A DNA stretch of 64,000 bases, taken from assembly GCA_022419385.1 (NCBI GenBank), contig JAJUBI010000007.1, positions 2,451,768 through 2,515,767 of the forward strand, read 5' to 3'. The stretch is from Paraconiothyrium sp. Pb-2020 (lineage: Eukaryota; Ascomycota; Dothideomycetes; Pleosporales; Didymosphaeriaceae). How positions within the stretch are numbered: the stretch's first letter is position 1; the number at the start of each line of letters is the position of its first letter. The notes under the pieces were generated by a model. That model did not search any database and was not told the origin of the DNA. It worked only from the letters and a program-made list of their open reading frames with translations. Of this stretch, positions 10,001 to 22,691 are shown piece by piece. A program made the position numbers and the translations under genes.

Positions 10001-11636
10001 GCCCGGAGCTGGGCTGCCTGACTGGGCACTCGGTGTCTGAGAGACATGGCTCACGTTGGTCATGGCAGGTGTAGAAGGCTGCTGAGCAGCAGAGGACGGT
10101 CGCTCCGACATGTTCGAGGGCGTACGCGACATACCCTGAGCTTGCGGTGGCTGACCATACCCCGGGACGGGATAGGCCTGCTGGGGGTAGGCACCGCGTC
10201 CTGGGGACGCTGGGACACCTGGGTAGTGCATACCCTGGGGCATCCCGTAGTTCTGGCCAGGGTAGTTCTGGCCGTAGTACCCGTTGTATGGGTCTAAGCC
10301 TTGAGGTGGACCGTACATGGCCTGTGTTTGTTGTACTTCGGTCAGAAATTGTTCATCAATATACTTCGAAGAGAAAGGCGGTTTGACAGGATCGAACAGG
10401 CCGCTGTACGACGACGAGCCGCGACGCTCCCAAAAGCTGGGTTGCTTCGTGACTGCCGAAGGTACAGGACAGGACTGAGAAGAAAGTTGTACCCGAGAAG
10501 CTTGTGTTGGCTGAGCCGACTCGCGAGACTCGGATACGGGGTATGTGACTGAGATACTTGAAGAAATACGAACCGGTTGAGCGTAGGGCTGCTGAGGGTT
10601 GTAGCCGTAGCCGCTGTAGTTGGCCTGCTGGTGAATCGCAGCTGGAGTGAGCGCGGGCGATCTATTGGCGCGGTACGGGGAGTTGGGGTGCATCTGCGGT
10701 TGGAATGCTGGAGGCATATTAGGTCCGCGAGGCTGGTTTGGCATTGCGCGGAAGGGTTGAGGGGAGGCACCAGGGTGCATGGGTGGGTAGTTGTTAAATC
10801 CTCCTCGGCCACGGCCGCCATTGGGGGGAAACCCTCGGTTCATGTTCGCGTTGCTCATGTCACTGTGCGCAGACTGTGAAGATTCGCGGCGCAAGTGTTG
10901 CGCCTGAGGCAGCGAGTTCGGCTGCGGGGGCAGTGAAATAGCTCGTGACTGAGTGTGCGTTAGAAATGTCAATAATTCACTCACGGGCGGGGGCGCGCTC
11001 AACCACGGGCAACTTACGTTTGAGTCAGCAGTTTCGCTACCACCGCCGAAAACAAGGCCTGGGCGAGTGGGCAGATTGTCAGGCTTGCCACCGCTCGATA
11101 TGGGCGTAGGTATCGGCGAGGGCGAGTGCGCAGGCGATGCGACACGGGATTCGGCACCTGCGGGTTGAGAGTCTGTCCCTGTGGGTGCGGCACGGCGTGT
11201 GAAGGCGCGGGAGAGCCAGCGATCGAGCCGAAAGTGAGGTTGGAGGGCGCACGCGAGTTGGGACTGGGCCTCCGTTGGGAATGTAGCCACTGGTACCGGC
11301 GGCGCTAATTGTCACGGAAGACTTGCGGCTGTGGTCGCCCTGTGAAGCGGCGCCGTTGGCAATGGTAGGGCCCATAGCGGGGACTGCTGGCTTGATAGAG
11401 TTCCCATTCACCGGGGAGATGCTCTTGCCATGTTGCTGACCACCCACCACAACAGGCGCAGCGCTGTTCGCGATCGGGGGAGATTTGGTCGCGTTGGCGT
11501 ACGAACTGCGTGCAGTGGGCGCGGCCTGACCAGCGGCCACGGCGGACGATCCAGACGAGGACGAGTTCGCGGGGGCAGAAGGCTTGGAGGCGGCGACGGT
11601 GGGCGGGTTTTGCGCGTTCGTGGAGGTGGATGTCAT
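7032..11636 (-). CDS. Translation initiation factor eIF4G
   Basis: The scaffold subunit of the cap-binding complex eIF4F, linking eIF4E, eIF4A and poly(A)-binding protein in the cytoplasm. There are four exons with introns at 10949-11017, 9470-9519 and 7156-7203. The model gives about 1479 residues once two missing bases are allowed. The N-terminus is a long disordered Ser/Pro/Gln-rich region with RGRGG and Tyr/Gly/Gln-rich stretches. A highly charged Lys/Glu/Ala helix follows (about 9180-9760). The MIF4G domain lies at about 7690-8340 and includes KVKAALNKMTPEKFEKIS, LRQVIQLTFEKACDEQHW and LGLIQFIGELYKLNMLT. An RG-rich tail ends ASAADAKPSE. Near 11264 and 11190 the conserved stretch NLTFGSIAGSPAPSH is reached only by shifting frame and back, each by one missing base. 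The last exon is small. Identity is secure. Confidence 0.92.
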
Positions 11637-14600
11637 TAGAAGGGTAGGTGTTGTCGGGCGAGCGTGTCGTGTTGTAGAAGCTATCGGCGCGCGACGGGCG
11701 GAATGGCGGTCGGATACTCGGGTTAATGAGACCGGCTGCGTTATTAGGAGTGTCCTGGGAGGGCGACTCGAAAGGAGCGGGTAGGGAGAGAACGGGCGTC
11801 CTGTCTCCTGGGAAAAAAGGGCACTGGCTGGCAGGTCGGCGCTGCAAAGGCAAGCGGACCGCGTCAGGTAGCCTGGAAAATGGGATCAAGCAGGAGATCT
11901 GCGATCCGAATGCAAGCGCCTCGTGAAAATGAGGCCGCTGCGGGATGAGTGTTGGTGGTTCTCTGATGAGAAAGGGTTGAGAGGAGAGAAAAGGCGCCGC
12001 TGCGGCAACACAATTTTTGGTTGTTCGCCGGGTTCCCAAGCGAGGAGCCAGGGATCCATCCCATCCCAACCCAACGCTTCAGCTGCTTATTACTCTGACT
12101 CGTTGCACGTTTGTTTGCCTGGCGCGCCAGACTGCTCTGGCACTGCTTGGCCACCGTCTGCACATTTGCTGGGCGTGCCTGCCGTTTCCTCTGGGCGCGC
12201 CTGCCTGGCAGCCCCGCGCGGAGGGAAGGCGCGAAGGGGAGGCGCGAAGGCTCAGCTCGACTGCGTCACCACCACGACACGCATCTGACTTGACGTGAGC
12301 CTGCGCATCCGCGAAAGGGACGCTGCGTGCTGGACGCCGTTTCCACCACCCTGCGAGCAAACACGGCGCTGAGGCGTGGCAACGGCAGTTTCTGCCCTGT
12401 GCAGCACGCACGCTTTCCCGACCAGGTCGCCGGAGCCTCGTTCAAACAGATAACGCTCGGTTTCGCCCAAGTTTGCTCCCACGTTGTACCGTCTCGAAAG
12501 CGCCTCAGCCTCGAGCAGGCCGACACAGCGCTCTTGCTGGCGGCCATGATCCTTCGACGCCTTCTCTCGCCACAGCCCGTTGCCGTTCCCAGCCTCGCGA
12601 CGGCACGAGGAATCTTCCTGCGATGCAATGCATAATGACGACGGCTGCGTGAAATGACTCTCATGTCACAACCATGTCCGCCTTAAGTCCGCCCAGAGCA
12701 GCCAATCATGCTGTGGGCGACGAGAATCGCCCCCTTTTGGAGCAATCGATAAGACGCTGCGTATCGCCACAGCAATATCATCTCTGCCCTACATGCTCAC
12801 TAATTCCTTCTAGAAGAGTTGTCGGTTGTGGCGCATTATCTGCACGGCATCTGTCTATCATTGTCGGTCGTGACAGCGTCGTCCCAGCACGTACAGATTG
12901 GTTCAACCATGGCGCGCTGAACTGCTCCTGACATAGCAGTCTGGCTGCTGCTATCATGAAGTCAGTCGCTGCAGTCACGCAATCAATAAACTCCATCAGT
13001 CACAGTTGATGATGAAATCAGCAGATACATATGTACTTCTAGTCGTACAGTCCAGGCCTCACTGTGTACACCAATTTCTTTGGCGGTCGTGGAGACCAGT
13101 CCGGACGACTCAACCCTACCAGCCACGGACCTTCACACTGGTCGCAGGCTGCAGTCCAAGGTGCAGCAGCCTGCCGTTGGCGCGGTGCGACAGCTGGGAT
13201 GAAGCCGGCACGCAGCATCTTGGTGCTCGGAATCGAAACACTGCACATGTCACAAAGCTCGGCCTCTGCTGTGGGTTGCCGAGGACGCAGTAGCAGCACG
13301 GCTTTGCATGAGCTGGTGTCTCTCCATTGTACGACTTACGCCCACATCCGCATCGACATCTGCATGGGATACGTACGCCACGAGAGTTCGAGCACGCTGT
13401 GCGAATCTTGGTGAGCCAAGCGTGTGTGACTCGCCTTGCAACTGTGACTGAGCGTGACAGCATGAGACGGCATGTGGTCGTCGGCGCGGGTTCTTGCCGC
13501 TTTTCGACTCCATGAAATGCATGTTGGGTTTTCACAGGGGCTTTGCGCCATTCTAGCAGGAGCGCAGCCAACGCGGTCGCTATCCAATGCAAAAGAGCTG
13601 GGAACAACTTCTCGTCCTGCCGTGGCTATGCGAAGATGGACGTTGAACGAATGGGCGCGTTGACAGAGCAGCCATGTTCACTACACCTTCCCTCTCTTTC
13701 TCGAGTACACGCGCTATTGAGTGGCTAAGCAGGTGCAAGGCTGCCCTGTATAACAGTAGCGACAGAAGTAGTCGATCCCCTTCATTGGCGCGAGCCTCGG
13801 GGATCAGCAACACATGCGTGCAGGACACCATCTCCTGGACACTACCAGCGCCTTGTCATCCTGTGTCGGCCGATAACAAGACCGAAGTTTAGAAGAATGG
13901 GAAGGTCGACGTAAAACGCCATCGCAAAGTGAGGTCGGTTGTTGCTTTTGCATCGGCAGACCAAGAGGGCAGGCGCGCTAGAGATAAGGAACTGCGGTGC
14001 GCAAGCAACGCTTAGCAACTGTTCTCTTCCATCACATCCGGACTGAGAACCGCTTGTGCTGCGTAGCACCGAGTTGTTGAAGCAAGCCGTGGAGGGAGGA
14101 CCACAAAGGTGCTAAGTGCGCGTGCTAGCATATGAGACCGTCTACACGTGATCTCGTATTTAACCCACCAATGGCTCCCAATTCAGCATCCACTCCGGTG
14201 CAAAAGAGGCAACTCGGAGGTCATGATGCCCAAACTTCTCCGCACCAATCGCATGACGGGAGGGAGTAGTGCAACCGTTCGGGACCTCCCGCAAGGCGTC
14301 TTTGGTTCAGACCCCACGACGATGATACTCATTGTCTCAGTCAAAGGCCCGCAGCGAGCATCGCGCGAGCAATGTCCGTCAACGCGGGCACTACGCTCGG
14401 TGAATGTACCCGATGAGAAAAGGGACAGCAACATGCAACGGGCAGCGGATGTAGCGCCAAAGTAAGGACCGACGTTCCGATGAGCCTCTTTTCGAATGCC
14501 TGTAGCTGTATCGTACCTGCACCACACGGACATTTTCTGCGAGTGTCCTAGCCTGTTCCCATCTTCCGGTCAGCAGCTGGTTATGGCGACTAAAGTCGTC

Positions 14601-17518
14601 ATTGCGAATTCAGGTACGGCATGCAAAAGCAGCGAGCACGCTGTCTCCACATCTTGAACACAACAAGCCCAGGTCAAGCTCGCAAAGTCGGTGCCAATGC
14701 TCCAAGAAGGATGCATAACCGACTTGGCCTCAACGTTCAGCTTACTTTGCTCGCGTAGCTTCGACTACATCCACACCCCTGCTGTACTTACCTAACTCAC
14801 CCCGTCTATAGTCGGAGCAATGGTGACAGAAGGACGAACAACGCATCAAGCACGATGCACACCGTCCCAAACCTTATCGCTGCAGTATCTCGATGGATAG
14901 CCCTGGAACCGAAGATCACCAGATCACATGCCCCCCGAGCAAACTACTCAACCTGGCCGATATGCGATGCCTTCTGGAAGTCACCTGGAAGAAGTCTACA
15001 TCACAAATCTTCCAATTCGTGCGGTAACGGCAGCTAGCACGAACCGCATCGCACAACGCCGAGCCTGCAATTAAGCCTAAGATCTGCAGCAGGGCCAGCT
15101 GTAGCGCCTTTGGAAATCATCCGCGGCTCTGCCAGCTTCTTCTCCACAAACCCATGACCCTATCCAGCGCATCGCATCGTATCGCATCGCTCATCGTCCA
15201 ATCCCTGCGCTGGCCTGCACCAGCAGCAGCAAGCAAACCTGCATGCACAAGGTCGCAGCGAGGGCCAAGTGGATGACAATGCATTGTAGCCGCACTCAAT
15301 TTCCCACCACTTCCAATCTACGCGATCAGCAGAAGCCGCGCTCTTCCGCGCCAGACCGGACAGCCCGCAATCTATGCACCGCAATAACTCTATCCAACCT
15401 TACCCTGCGCGCCCCAGCCGTTCGTCAGGTGCCATGCCATGCAGCCACATCTTATCCCCCTCCAGCTTTACTCACCATTGTGGACCACTAAACACACCGT
15501 ATGCTCACCCCCGCACCCCATCTAACCCTCCAGGTTCTAAGTTGCTTCCATGCATTCCTTCACCCTGCATGCTAACATCCTAGTGACTATCCCACTCTAC
15601 TCCCGTCCCTTTCCCCGCAAGTATGAGTAAAAGTCCGGCGAAAGAGCGATGAGGTCCCCAATTTATCCATACAATGGAAGCATGCATAGAAGACGGTTCC
15701 TGAGCTACAGGAGCCGATGGCGTCTGGGGTGCGTGTGGAGATAGATTAAGTTTCGCTGCGGTCGTGCTGGTCATGTGGAGGAAGGCCGTAGATCCATCGT
15801 ACGTGCCAAGCTGCCAGCGTGGACGAAGCAGGCCGGCATGGAAGAAGTCTGGAAGGTCGGTGTAGCCATGTAGAGGTGATGCTATGTTGTGGAATGGTCG
15901 GAGGTATGCTTGCGAAGGGTTGCGGGAAGTCTCCAGTGGACCTGCTTGTAAAGGGTTGCGGTTGGTCGTAGTGGAGATTTCAGGGATAAGGGCGAATGAG
16001 TCTAGGAGGCGGCTGGTGGACTATTGGCATTAGCACATCGTCGAGCGAGCTAAGTCCTTTTTTCCAGAAACTTGTGTATCAAGTGCACGTAACAAAGTCG
16101 ATCCATGCCTCTCTTTCTTCTCCCGCCGCCTTTCAGAGCCTCCCTCAAATTCCCACTCCCCAACATCATCACTTTATGCAAAAGAAGGCTGACGCAGTGC
16201 CTCACCACGATCCACCCCCTTCACCTTCACCGTCCCACTTACTCACCACCCATCTCCACAAACGCACACCTCCCACGCCCATCACCTGCTGTGTCCCATC
16301 GCTTGGATATAACGTCTGCACCCCAGCCCGTGCACCCACCCCACACTGATATATTTTCCGCCGTCAACCTCCCTGCGCGTGATGTGTGATTGGTCAAAGA
16401 GGTACCGCCAAGCGCTGTGTACCTACGCGCTCATGCAAGATGTTTTTGGTGACAAGTCGGATCAGATGACCTGATCGAGGGCGAAGTCGAGGTGTGAGGT
16501 AAGGTGAACGGGATGAAGTCGTGAGGAGTGTGGGTGGGGAGCGTGCTATTCTGGTGGGCGATGAGCTGGAGAGGAGTGTGCTGGCGCTTGAGGGTGCGCC
16601 AGTGCTCGCATTGTCGCCCTTTGCTAGGTACTTCTGTTCAGATAGAGCGCCAGTCTCAGTTCTGCGGCACAGAGCAGCATGTAAAGGTGAAGGGTTCTGC
16701 ACGTGCGTTTTATATTGTATGGTTGTAGCTACAGACTCTGAATATCAATGTTGGGTATCATTACTTCGTATTGGCTTTCGTTAAAAATTTATACAAGTGT
16801 CCATCGTAAAACATGTGTCTCGAGAAGAAGAGTATCGCACAAGTGGCGAAAGCGAGGCGTCGACGTAACAGCAATTCCCAACCAGTAAACCCTAAAGGAG
16901 GCGTGAAGCGGGAGGCTTTGGCCGAACGCAAGAGGCGTCCCTGTTGCGGTCGTGCTGCGGTATCGGAAGAATGCAAGTCCGCCACTCCCAAGTCCGACAG
17001 CAAACAAGATGGTGTGTTGGGCACGACCGCATCCTCCCTCCACATATCACCAGGAACAAGAATGAGAAAAAGGTAGGTACAAGAAGGGTATACCAGCGCG
17101 CTATGTCGCAACTGTCAGTGGAAAATAGTCCATCAATAGAAGGATGCCAACCCAATGCATGAACAATCGGGCCTGGAGGACCCGCTCGCATTGATGTCAG
17201 AAGACAGGTCGGTGGGAAAACACCGGGCGAAACTCCGAAACCCGGGAGCCTGGAAAATGAGAAGGGGATGTAGAACCCACCCGGGGCTTCAAAACGCAAG
17301 AGGTATGAAACAGCCACCAGGGGTGCCGACCAAAAGCAACATTGGACGCTCCATCGCCAGCCAACCGCCATCTCGGGCATCGCAATAATTCCCAAAGCGC
17401 CTTTACCATAATCTCATAACTCGTCTTAAACTTTTCCAAACATAGATCGATGCCTGCCCGAATTGGTTCACCAGGGCGTGAACGCGCGTAATCGCAATGC
17501 GCATGATTGAAAATCCGC
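11637..17518. other. 5.9 kb region without recognisable genes
   Basis: This lies between the eIF4G start and the stop of the homeodomain gene, both transcribed leftwards. It must include the eIF4G promoter/leader and the homeodomain 3' flank. ORFs up to about 167 codons exist on both strands, but none shows a domain, convincing splice partners or a coherent composition. Features seen: two GGCGCGCC palindromes and an imperfect AGGCGCGAAGG duplication around 12120-12250, and a short CGCATCG-type tandem run near 15170-15200. No tRNA or rRNA was recognised by eye. Confidence 0.5.
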
Positions 17519-19168
17519 TCAGTAATGACTATCGTGGTCGTCGTCGGTGTGGCTAGAATTGTCGATGACTTCTCCCAAGATCGCTCCTGCGCCGGGATAC
17601 TGCTCTGACTGCGCGGAATCGTTTCGTAGGTACGAGTTGGGGAACGAGGTCATATGGTGTTTTCCACTTAGTTGGGGCATTGCAAAACTCTGAGGTGTCA
17701 CAAGCGGGGAGCTCGTGTATGTTGGGAAGGTCGCTGTTTGTGGTGTCGTGACACTCCGACTTGGTGTGTAATGCGAGCTCAGTTCGATGCGCCGCGGGAC
17801 GCTGCTAGAAAATGAGCGCATTCTTGAGGAGCTGGCCTGGAAGCCTGGTACAGGCGAGTAGGAGTACCCGATGCCGTAAGGTAGATGGCTGCTAGCATCA
17901 TTCGAGCTCGTCAGGCTGTCGCCACCTGTGTAGCTCATGCTCGCCCTGAGAGGCGTCGACAAAGATTCAGCGCGACTTCTTGCCAGACGATCAGCGTGCA
18001 AAGAAAGCCGTGGGATGCTGTGGTGCGCAGCGTAAGCCGGCGATGCAGTAATTGATGAGGAGAATGGATTGGATGTTCGAGGACTTGTGTCCAATCCACT
18101 GTTTGAGAAGCCAAACGGTGAATCTCCATGGGTAGAGATAGGAGACAACGTGTCGGTTGCTGACTGTGGTGGTGTGAAAGTGAATCCGCCAAAGGCAGGG
18201 CTGATTCCGGTAGGTGAGATATGAGAGTCGATAGGTCCTCGCCTCAAAGTATCGATGCTCAGGGGTCGCATCATGTTGCCTTCTGGGAAGGATGGAGCGT
18301 AGGAGCCAGGAGAAGCCAGTGGCGTTCCCAGTCCATGTGTATTGCCGAAAGGCGAATGTAATGCCTGGGCCATGTCGAAGTCCTCGGGTAGCGCCCTTGA
18401 TCGCATCATGCGTTCACGGTCATCGCTTGTAAGTCGCTTCAGCTTGGCTCTCCTAATTGACGGTTAGCAGGCATAAGCAGATCCATTGTGCTGCGCCTAC
18501 CTGTTCTGGAACCAGACCTGCACTTGTCGGGGGCTCAAACCGGGGATCTCGCGGGCAAGTCGCTCTCGGTGGGCGGCATCTGGGTGAGCTTGTCGTGCGA
18601 ACTCACTCATCAAGAACCGTGTTTGATTGTGCGTAAGCCTGAATCTCTTCATCTTGCGCTTCTGAGCCCGGATCTCCGCAGCAGTCATAGGTTTGTCAGT
18701 GTCCTTGGACTCCTCGACATCCTCGTCCTTTTCTTCAATAATGATCTCGTCGCCCTCGACCTTGATCTCATCTCCACAAAGACCGTCGTGAGGTGATGGG
18801 GGTGTCAGCCGCGAGACAGGACTTGCGGGTGCTGAGCCGCCAAATGTCACTGATGGAATCTCGCTCGAGTCAATATCGTCGATGTTGCTGATGCTGATGC
18901 GCTCTCGCGCTGGCGAATCGCCGTGCTTGCCATCGAGAGCGAACGGAAAGCTCTTATGGGTTCGCAGCAGAGGGCGCTTCAAGTCGAAGTTGTGACCGTT
19001 GACTTCGGCTTGAAGTAGCGCCATGTCGCCGTCAGGTGGCGTAGACACGCTCTCCAAGGATTTGATGTCCGCAGTTTGCCACTCGTTGTCTGCAGGAGTC
19101 GTGCTGTATGCAGACATGCGCGGCGAGCTAGGCGGAGAAAGGGGAATGAAGAGGTTTCCGTCCACCAT
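17519..19168 (-). CDS. Homeodomain transcription factor
   Basis: A 533-residue DNA-binding regulator of two exons with an intron at 18453-18500 (frame closes exactly). The homeodomain spans about residues 168-228. It contains KRFRLTHNQTRFLMSEFA, the helix-3 signature VQVWFQNRRAKLKR split by the intron, and an immediately following LTSDDRERMMRSRALPEDF extension. An acidic stretch (EVEGDEIIIEEKDEDVEE-like) precedes it. The C-terminal half is Ser/Pro/Thr-rich and probably activating or regulatory. The sequence style recalls the Pezizomycotina homeobox factors needed for conidiation (HTF1/HOX2 type), but I cannot prove orthology. The start gives MVDGNLFIPLSPPSSP; no better upstream ATG is seen. 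Its isolation between large non-coding flanks fits a heavily regulated developmental gene. Confidence 0.88.
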
Positions 19169-22100
19169 TGATACCTTTGTTGACGTTTTGATGTATGGTG
19201 GTGTATCCTAGGGTGACTCTGCGCCTGATTTGGCAACAGATATTCTTCCTAGTATAGTGAGACGACGAGTGATCGAGACGAGGCGAACGCCCGGCGAGTG
19301 GCTGCAAAAAAGAGAGGATCCGATGAGGCTTGTAGCAAACAGACTCTATCGGACTCCAATCCCAGTGCGGGGTTGAACACGGGTGATCGGCGAAGGAAGA
19401 GAAGGCGTTCGCGTTGCTTAAAAGCTGAATCGAGCGTATAAGCTGCTGAATGCGTTAAGGTCGCAGGTCTGTAACAGAGGGACAGTGCTGGGGCGCCGCG
19501 TCGGAGAGGTTGGGGGTCGCTGATATGCAGGCTCAAGGCTGAATGGCTGATGTCGCTCCCAAGACAGGAATGGGGCGCGGAGTTTTGGTGTGACGCCTGC
19601 TCGAAATAGCAGCTAGTAAGAGGGTGATACCGGAAGCCAAATAAAGAACGACCCGGACCGACAGCGGGTGGCACTTGACAGAGGTCGATGCAATGTGGGT
19701 AGTGCTCCAGTTATGTGCATGCGTGGACTTGGGAGTGTTTGTGAGGTGATCAGGAACAGAACAGCACGGTGGCTATATCAGCGATAGCGGCCGGGAGGCG
19801 AACAGATCATTCAGACTGCAAAGGCTTGACGGCACTTTACCGTGGGCGATCCGGATAAATCGAGGTTAAGAGAAGTTCAGAGACTGGGGTATTGGACGCC
19901 GCCAGGGCAGAGGGGCTTCTTAGGGAAACATGATATCCTTCGAGGATCTGGAAGCGGTTTGTTACACAAGGAGAAGCGTGACTGTCCTCGAGAGCTAGCA
20001 GACCCCGGGCAAGATTCAAGGCACAGGGGAGCGGTACCTCGGGACGCGAGCCTTTCAGACGAGGGGGACGGAGCGGACTCTGGCGAATCGAAGGCCGCCG
20101 GGATCAGGTGTGCTGGCCAGCACAAGGGTGTCCTTCTCGAAGGAGAATGTGAGAGGCGTGAACATGGAGCCCTGTCGAGCTTGCAGAGGACCAGGGGGTT
20201 GTGGAGAAAACCGCCGACGAGCAAGGCCTGACGAGGACTGAGCGTCAACGCTCATGGGGCGGCATTATTGGCAGATGCATGTCCAACGGGAGGGTAGGGG
20301 TCCGCAACAGGCACGAACGGCAGGGATGCTACAGGGCTCGGCAACGCTTGTTGCGGGGTCTCGCTGCTTTAGCTGACGGTCATGGGTGGTGGAAGTTGGA
20401 GTGGAAAGTTGCCCACCCGCAGCGTGGTGCAGCGTGGTGGTGCTGTCGAGTAACCACCCACGGGCGCCGCTACTTGTGGGATCTGGCGCGGGCCTTTTTG
20501 CGTGTGCGTGTGGTGTGACCCGGAGATGCACTCGAGGCGCCGAATCTGCAGAAGAACAGACTGTTTCTGTTCATCCACGGCCATGACACTTGCAATTTGG
20601 CGGGCCATAGCCGTTACGGAACGCCTACGCATGAGCGCACTGTCAAGCCACAAGGCCGCCTGATAGGTGCGCTCGCCCGGATGCGTCAGGAACAGTCTGC
20701 ATCGTCAGCCTTGCTCTTGAGCCGCCCATTGCGCCCACGGTGGTGCTGCTTGCATGAAAGACGAAGCCGTCAGGCGCCAGGCATCGGCGAGCGACCAGCG
20801 ACCACACTGCAGCACCATCAGCGCCGCGCCCTCTAGCCGCATTGGTGCCCCTGCTGCTGCACCTGCGCCATCAGTCGTAGTGAGCGCCTAGCCGCATCCC
20901 GCTGCGAATGGGAGGGGCGTGCTGGGGACGAGCGAACAGATCTGGCTGGCCGATGAGATCCAACGTCGACGAGCTCGGCCCGCTCCGGGAAAAAAGCTGT
21001 TTCTCGAAGGCTGCGGTGCGCGTGCTTTAGCGTAGCAGCTGTCCTTGTCAAACGCTGGTTGACAGCGGTGCCTTCGCGCAGCGTAACGTGACTCTCGCCT
21101 GGCAACTCGGGCTGGAAAAGTGGTGCAGCCTCTGGCAGCCGGCATGGCGAGGTGGTCAGACGGCTACAATTTCCATGCCTGAAGCTCGCTTCGGGGCAGA
21201 TCCGCTCTGGCCACCAGCACGATCGCTGAAGCAAGCCACCGAGAGCCTTCCGCGCTGATCAGCGCCGGGTACCTCAGCGCCTCTCAGCGCCAGGCAGAGC
21301 CCTCGCCCTTTGTCCAGCCCGGCTGCTTCTGCATTGCAACTGCGCAGAGCACGGCACGGTCGCGTCCAGCGAGCATGGGCGGCAGTACGCGTCCGAGGGA
21401 GACGGGCGTTTCGCAGGCGCCGGAAACACGGTCGATGGCATACGCAATCTCTGGACGCTATGCCGAGGAGCAGTGTTTCCCAAACGTCGCCAAGCAGGCG
21501 GGCCTCGAGGTTGGGCGGGCGCACCCCAATCGCGACGACGGCGAGGCGGGCAGGAAATGAGCAGGACGGACAGCTAGAGCGAACCCGAGCATCGCGCGCC
21601 GCGTCCGCGGATATTTCCACGGCTCATGGGGCAGGGCGCAGGCTTTGGTCGCGGAGGTTTGATAGACGACATGGATGCTCTGCTGAGGTCGGCAGAAGAT
21701 GCTGCGTACGAGGGGAGCGGTCGCTAGCGCGCCTGACATAATTGCCCACTGGAGAACGACCGACCACACCAGAACCACACGGGCATCGGCATCGGCCTGC
21801 GACGAGCCACCATCCTTAGCAAAACGTCCCACCAGACGTCAGCGCAAAGCATCGAGGCCGGCCGTATCTCGCACGGAGTGAGCAGGCGATGGTACACAAA
21901 ACTCCCTTTCATTTCGGAACGCTGCAGAATCGCCCACTTCGATGGATCGAGTGCTGACAACGCATACTCAATGAGCCTGAAGTCGGCCAATACTAGCACC
22001 GCGCCCCCATCCACCTCGCCCGTCTCTTCCCCCGGCCCGCAACGGCCACTCGCTGCTGTGCAATGACGCTGGGAAGAGTCCTGGCTAGCAAGCCGTGAAA

Positions 22101-22691
22101 GCTTCAGTGCTCATCTCGGGTTTTCGCTCCAGCGACATCCCAGACCCTGCCATGACTTCATCCACTTCCGGGTGTGAGTACGCTGCCAAGTCACTCATTT
22201 CCTGGCCATCAGCCTGCACACAACTTGACATGTGTATTTGTATCCTGGGCTGAGTAGATCTATAGTGTATCATGAAGATGAATCAACTTGTTGATACCGG
22301 TTTGGTTGATATGCGCCGCAATCGCTTGACTTAGCCGCGGGCGGTGTTGAGTGGCACGGTTGCTCGCAGGGCATGTCACAATCGCGCCCTCGGGGACTCG
22401 CAAATCTTCTGGCTCGAACATGGTCCGTCCAGTGCTCCTCCGCCCGCACAGCGCCACTTCCCGTCAATTTGATGCACATGGTCGGAAACGGCAAAGTTTC
22501 ATCCAGCTGCTCGCTCCCAAGAGTCTCAACGGTCGACACCTGCCGTCACACACGCCTGCTCTGTATACAGCCGGCATGGCTGCTGTATTAGGGTAGTCGC
22601 CCCACGATTGTCTCCACAAACTGATGCCTGTCGTTCGGAGCGAGGATGGATGACAAAGGTAGATGTATGTGAACTGTAATCTGGGGGTAAC
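19169..22691. other. 3.5 kb upstream region of the homeodomain gene, no recognisable genes
   Basis: The region lies upstream of the homeodomain gene (-) and downstream of THO1 (-). ORFs to about 154 codons on both strands lack domains and overlap one another in GC-rich sequence. It probably holds the long promoter and 5' leader of the homeodomain gene. No RNA gene or clear repeat was seen. Confidence 0.5.

Noticed and set aside
9506..10040. Two long forward ORFs (171 and 166 codons) opposite eIF4G
   Set aside because: They are antisense to the Lys/Glu/Ala-rich coding repeat of eIF4G and have the Leu/Ser/Ala-rich composition typical of shadows.
13116..13607. 163-codon minus ORF in the gene-poor interval
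   Set aside because: No domain, irregular Cys/Arg-rich composition, several competing ORFs on both strands.
16892..17395. 167-codon minus ORF between eIF4G and the homeodomain gene
   Set aside because: Low-information composition, no domain, overlaps other ORFs; not enough to call a gene.
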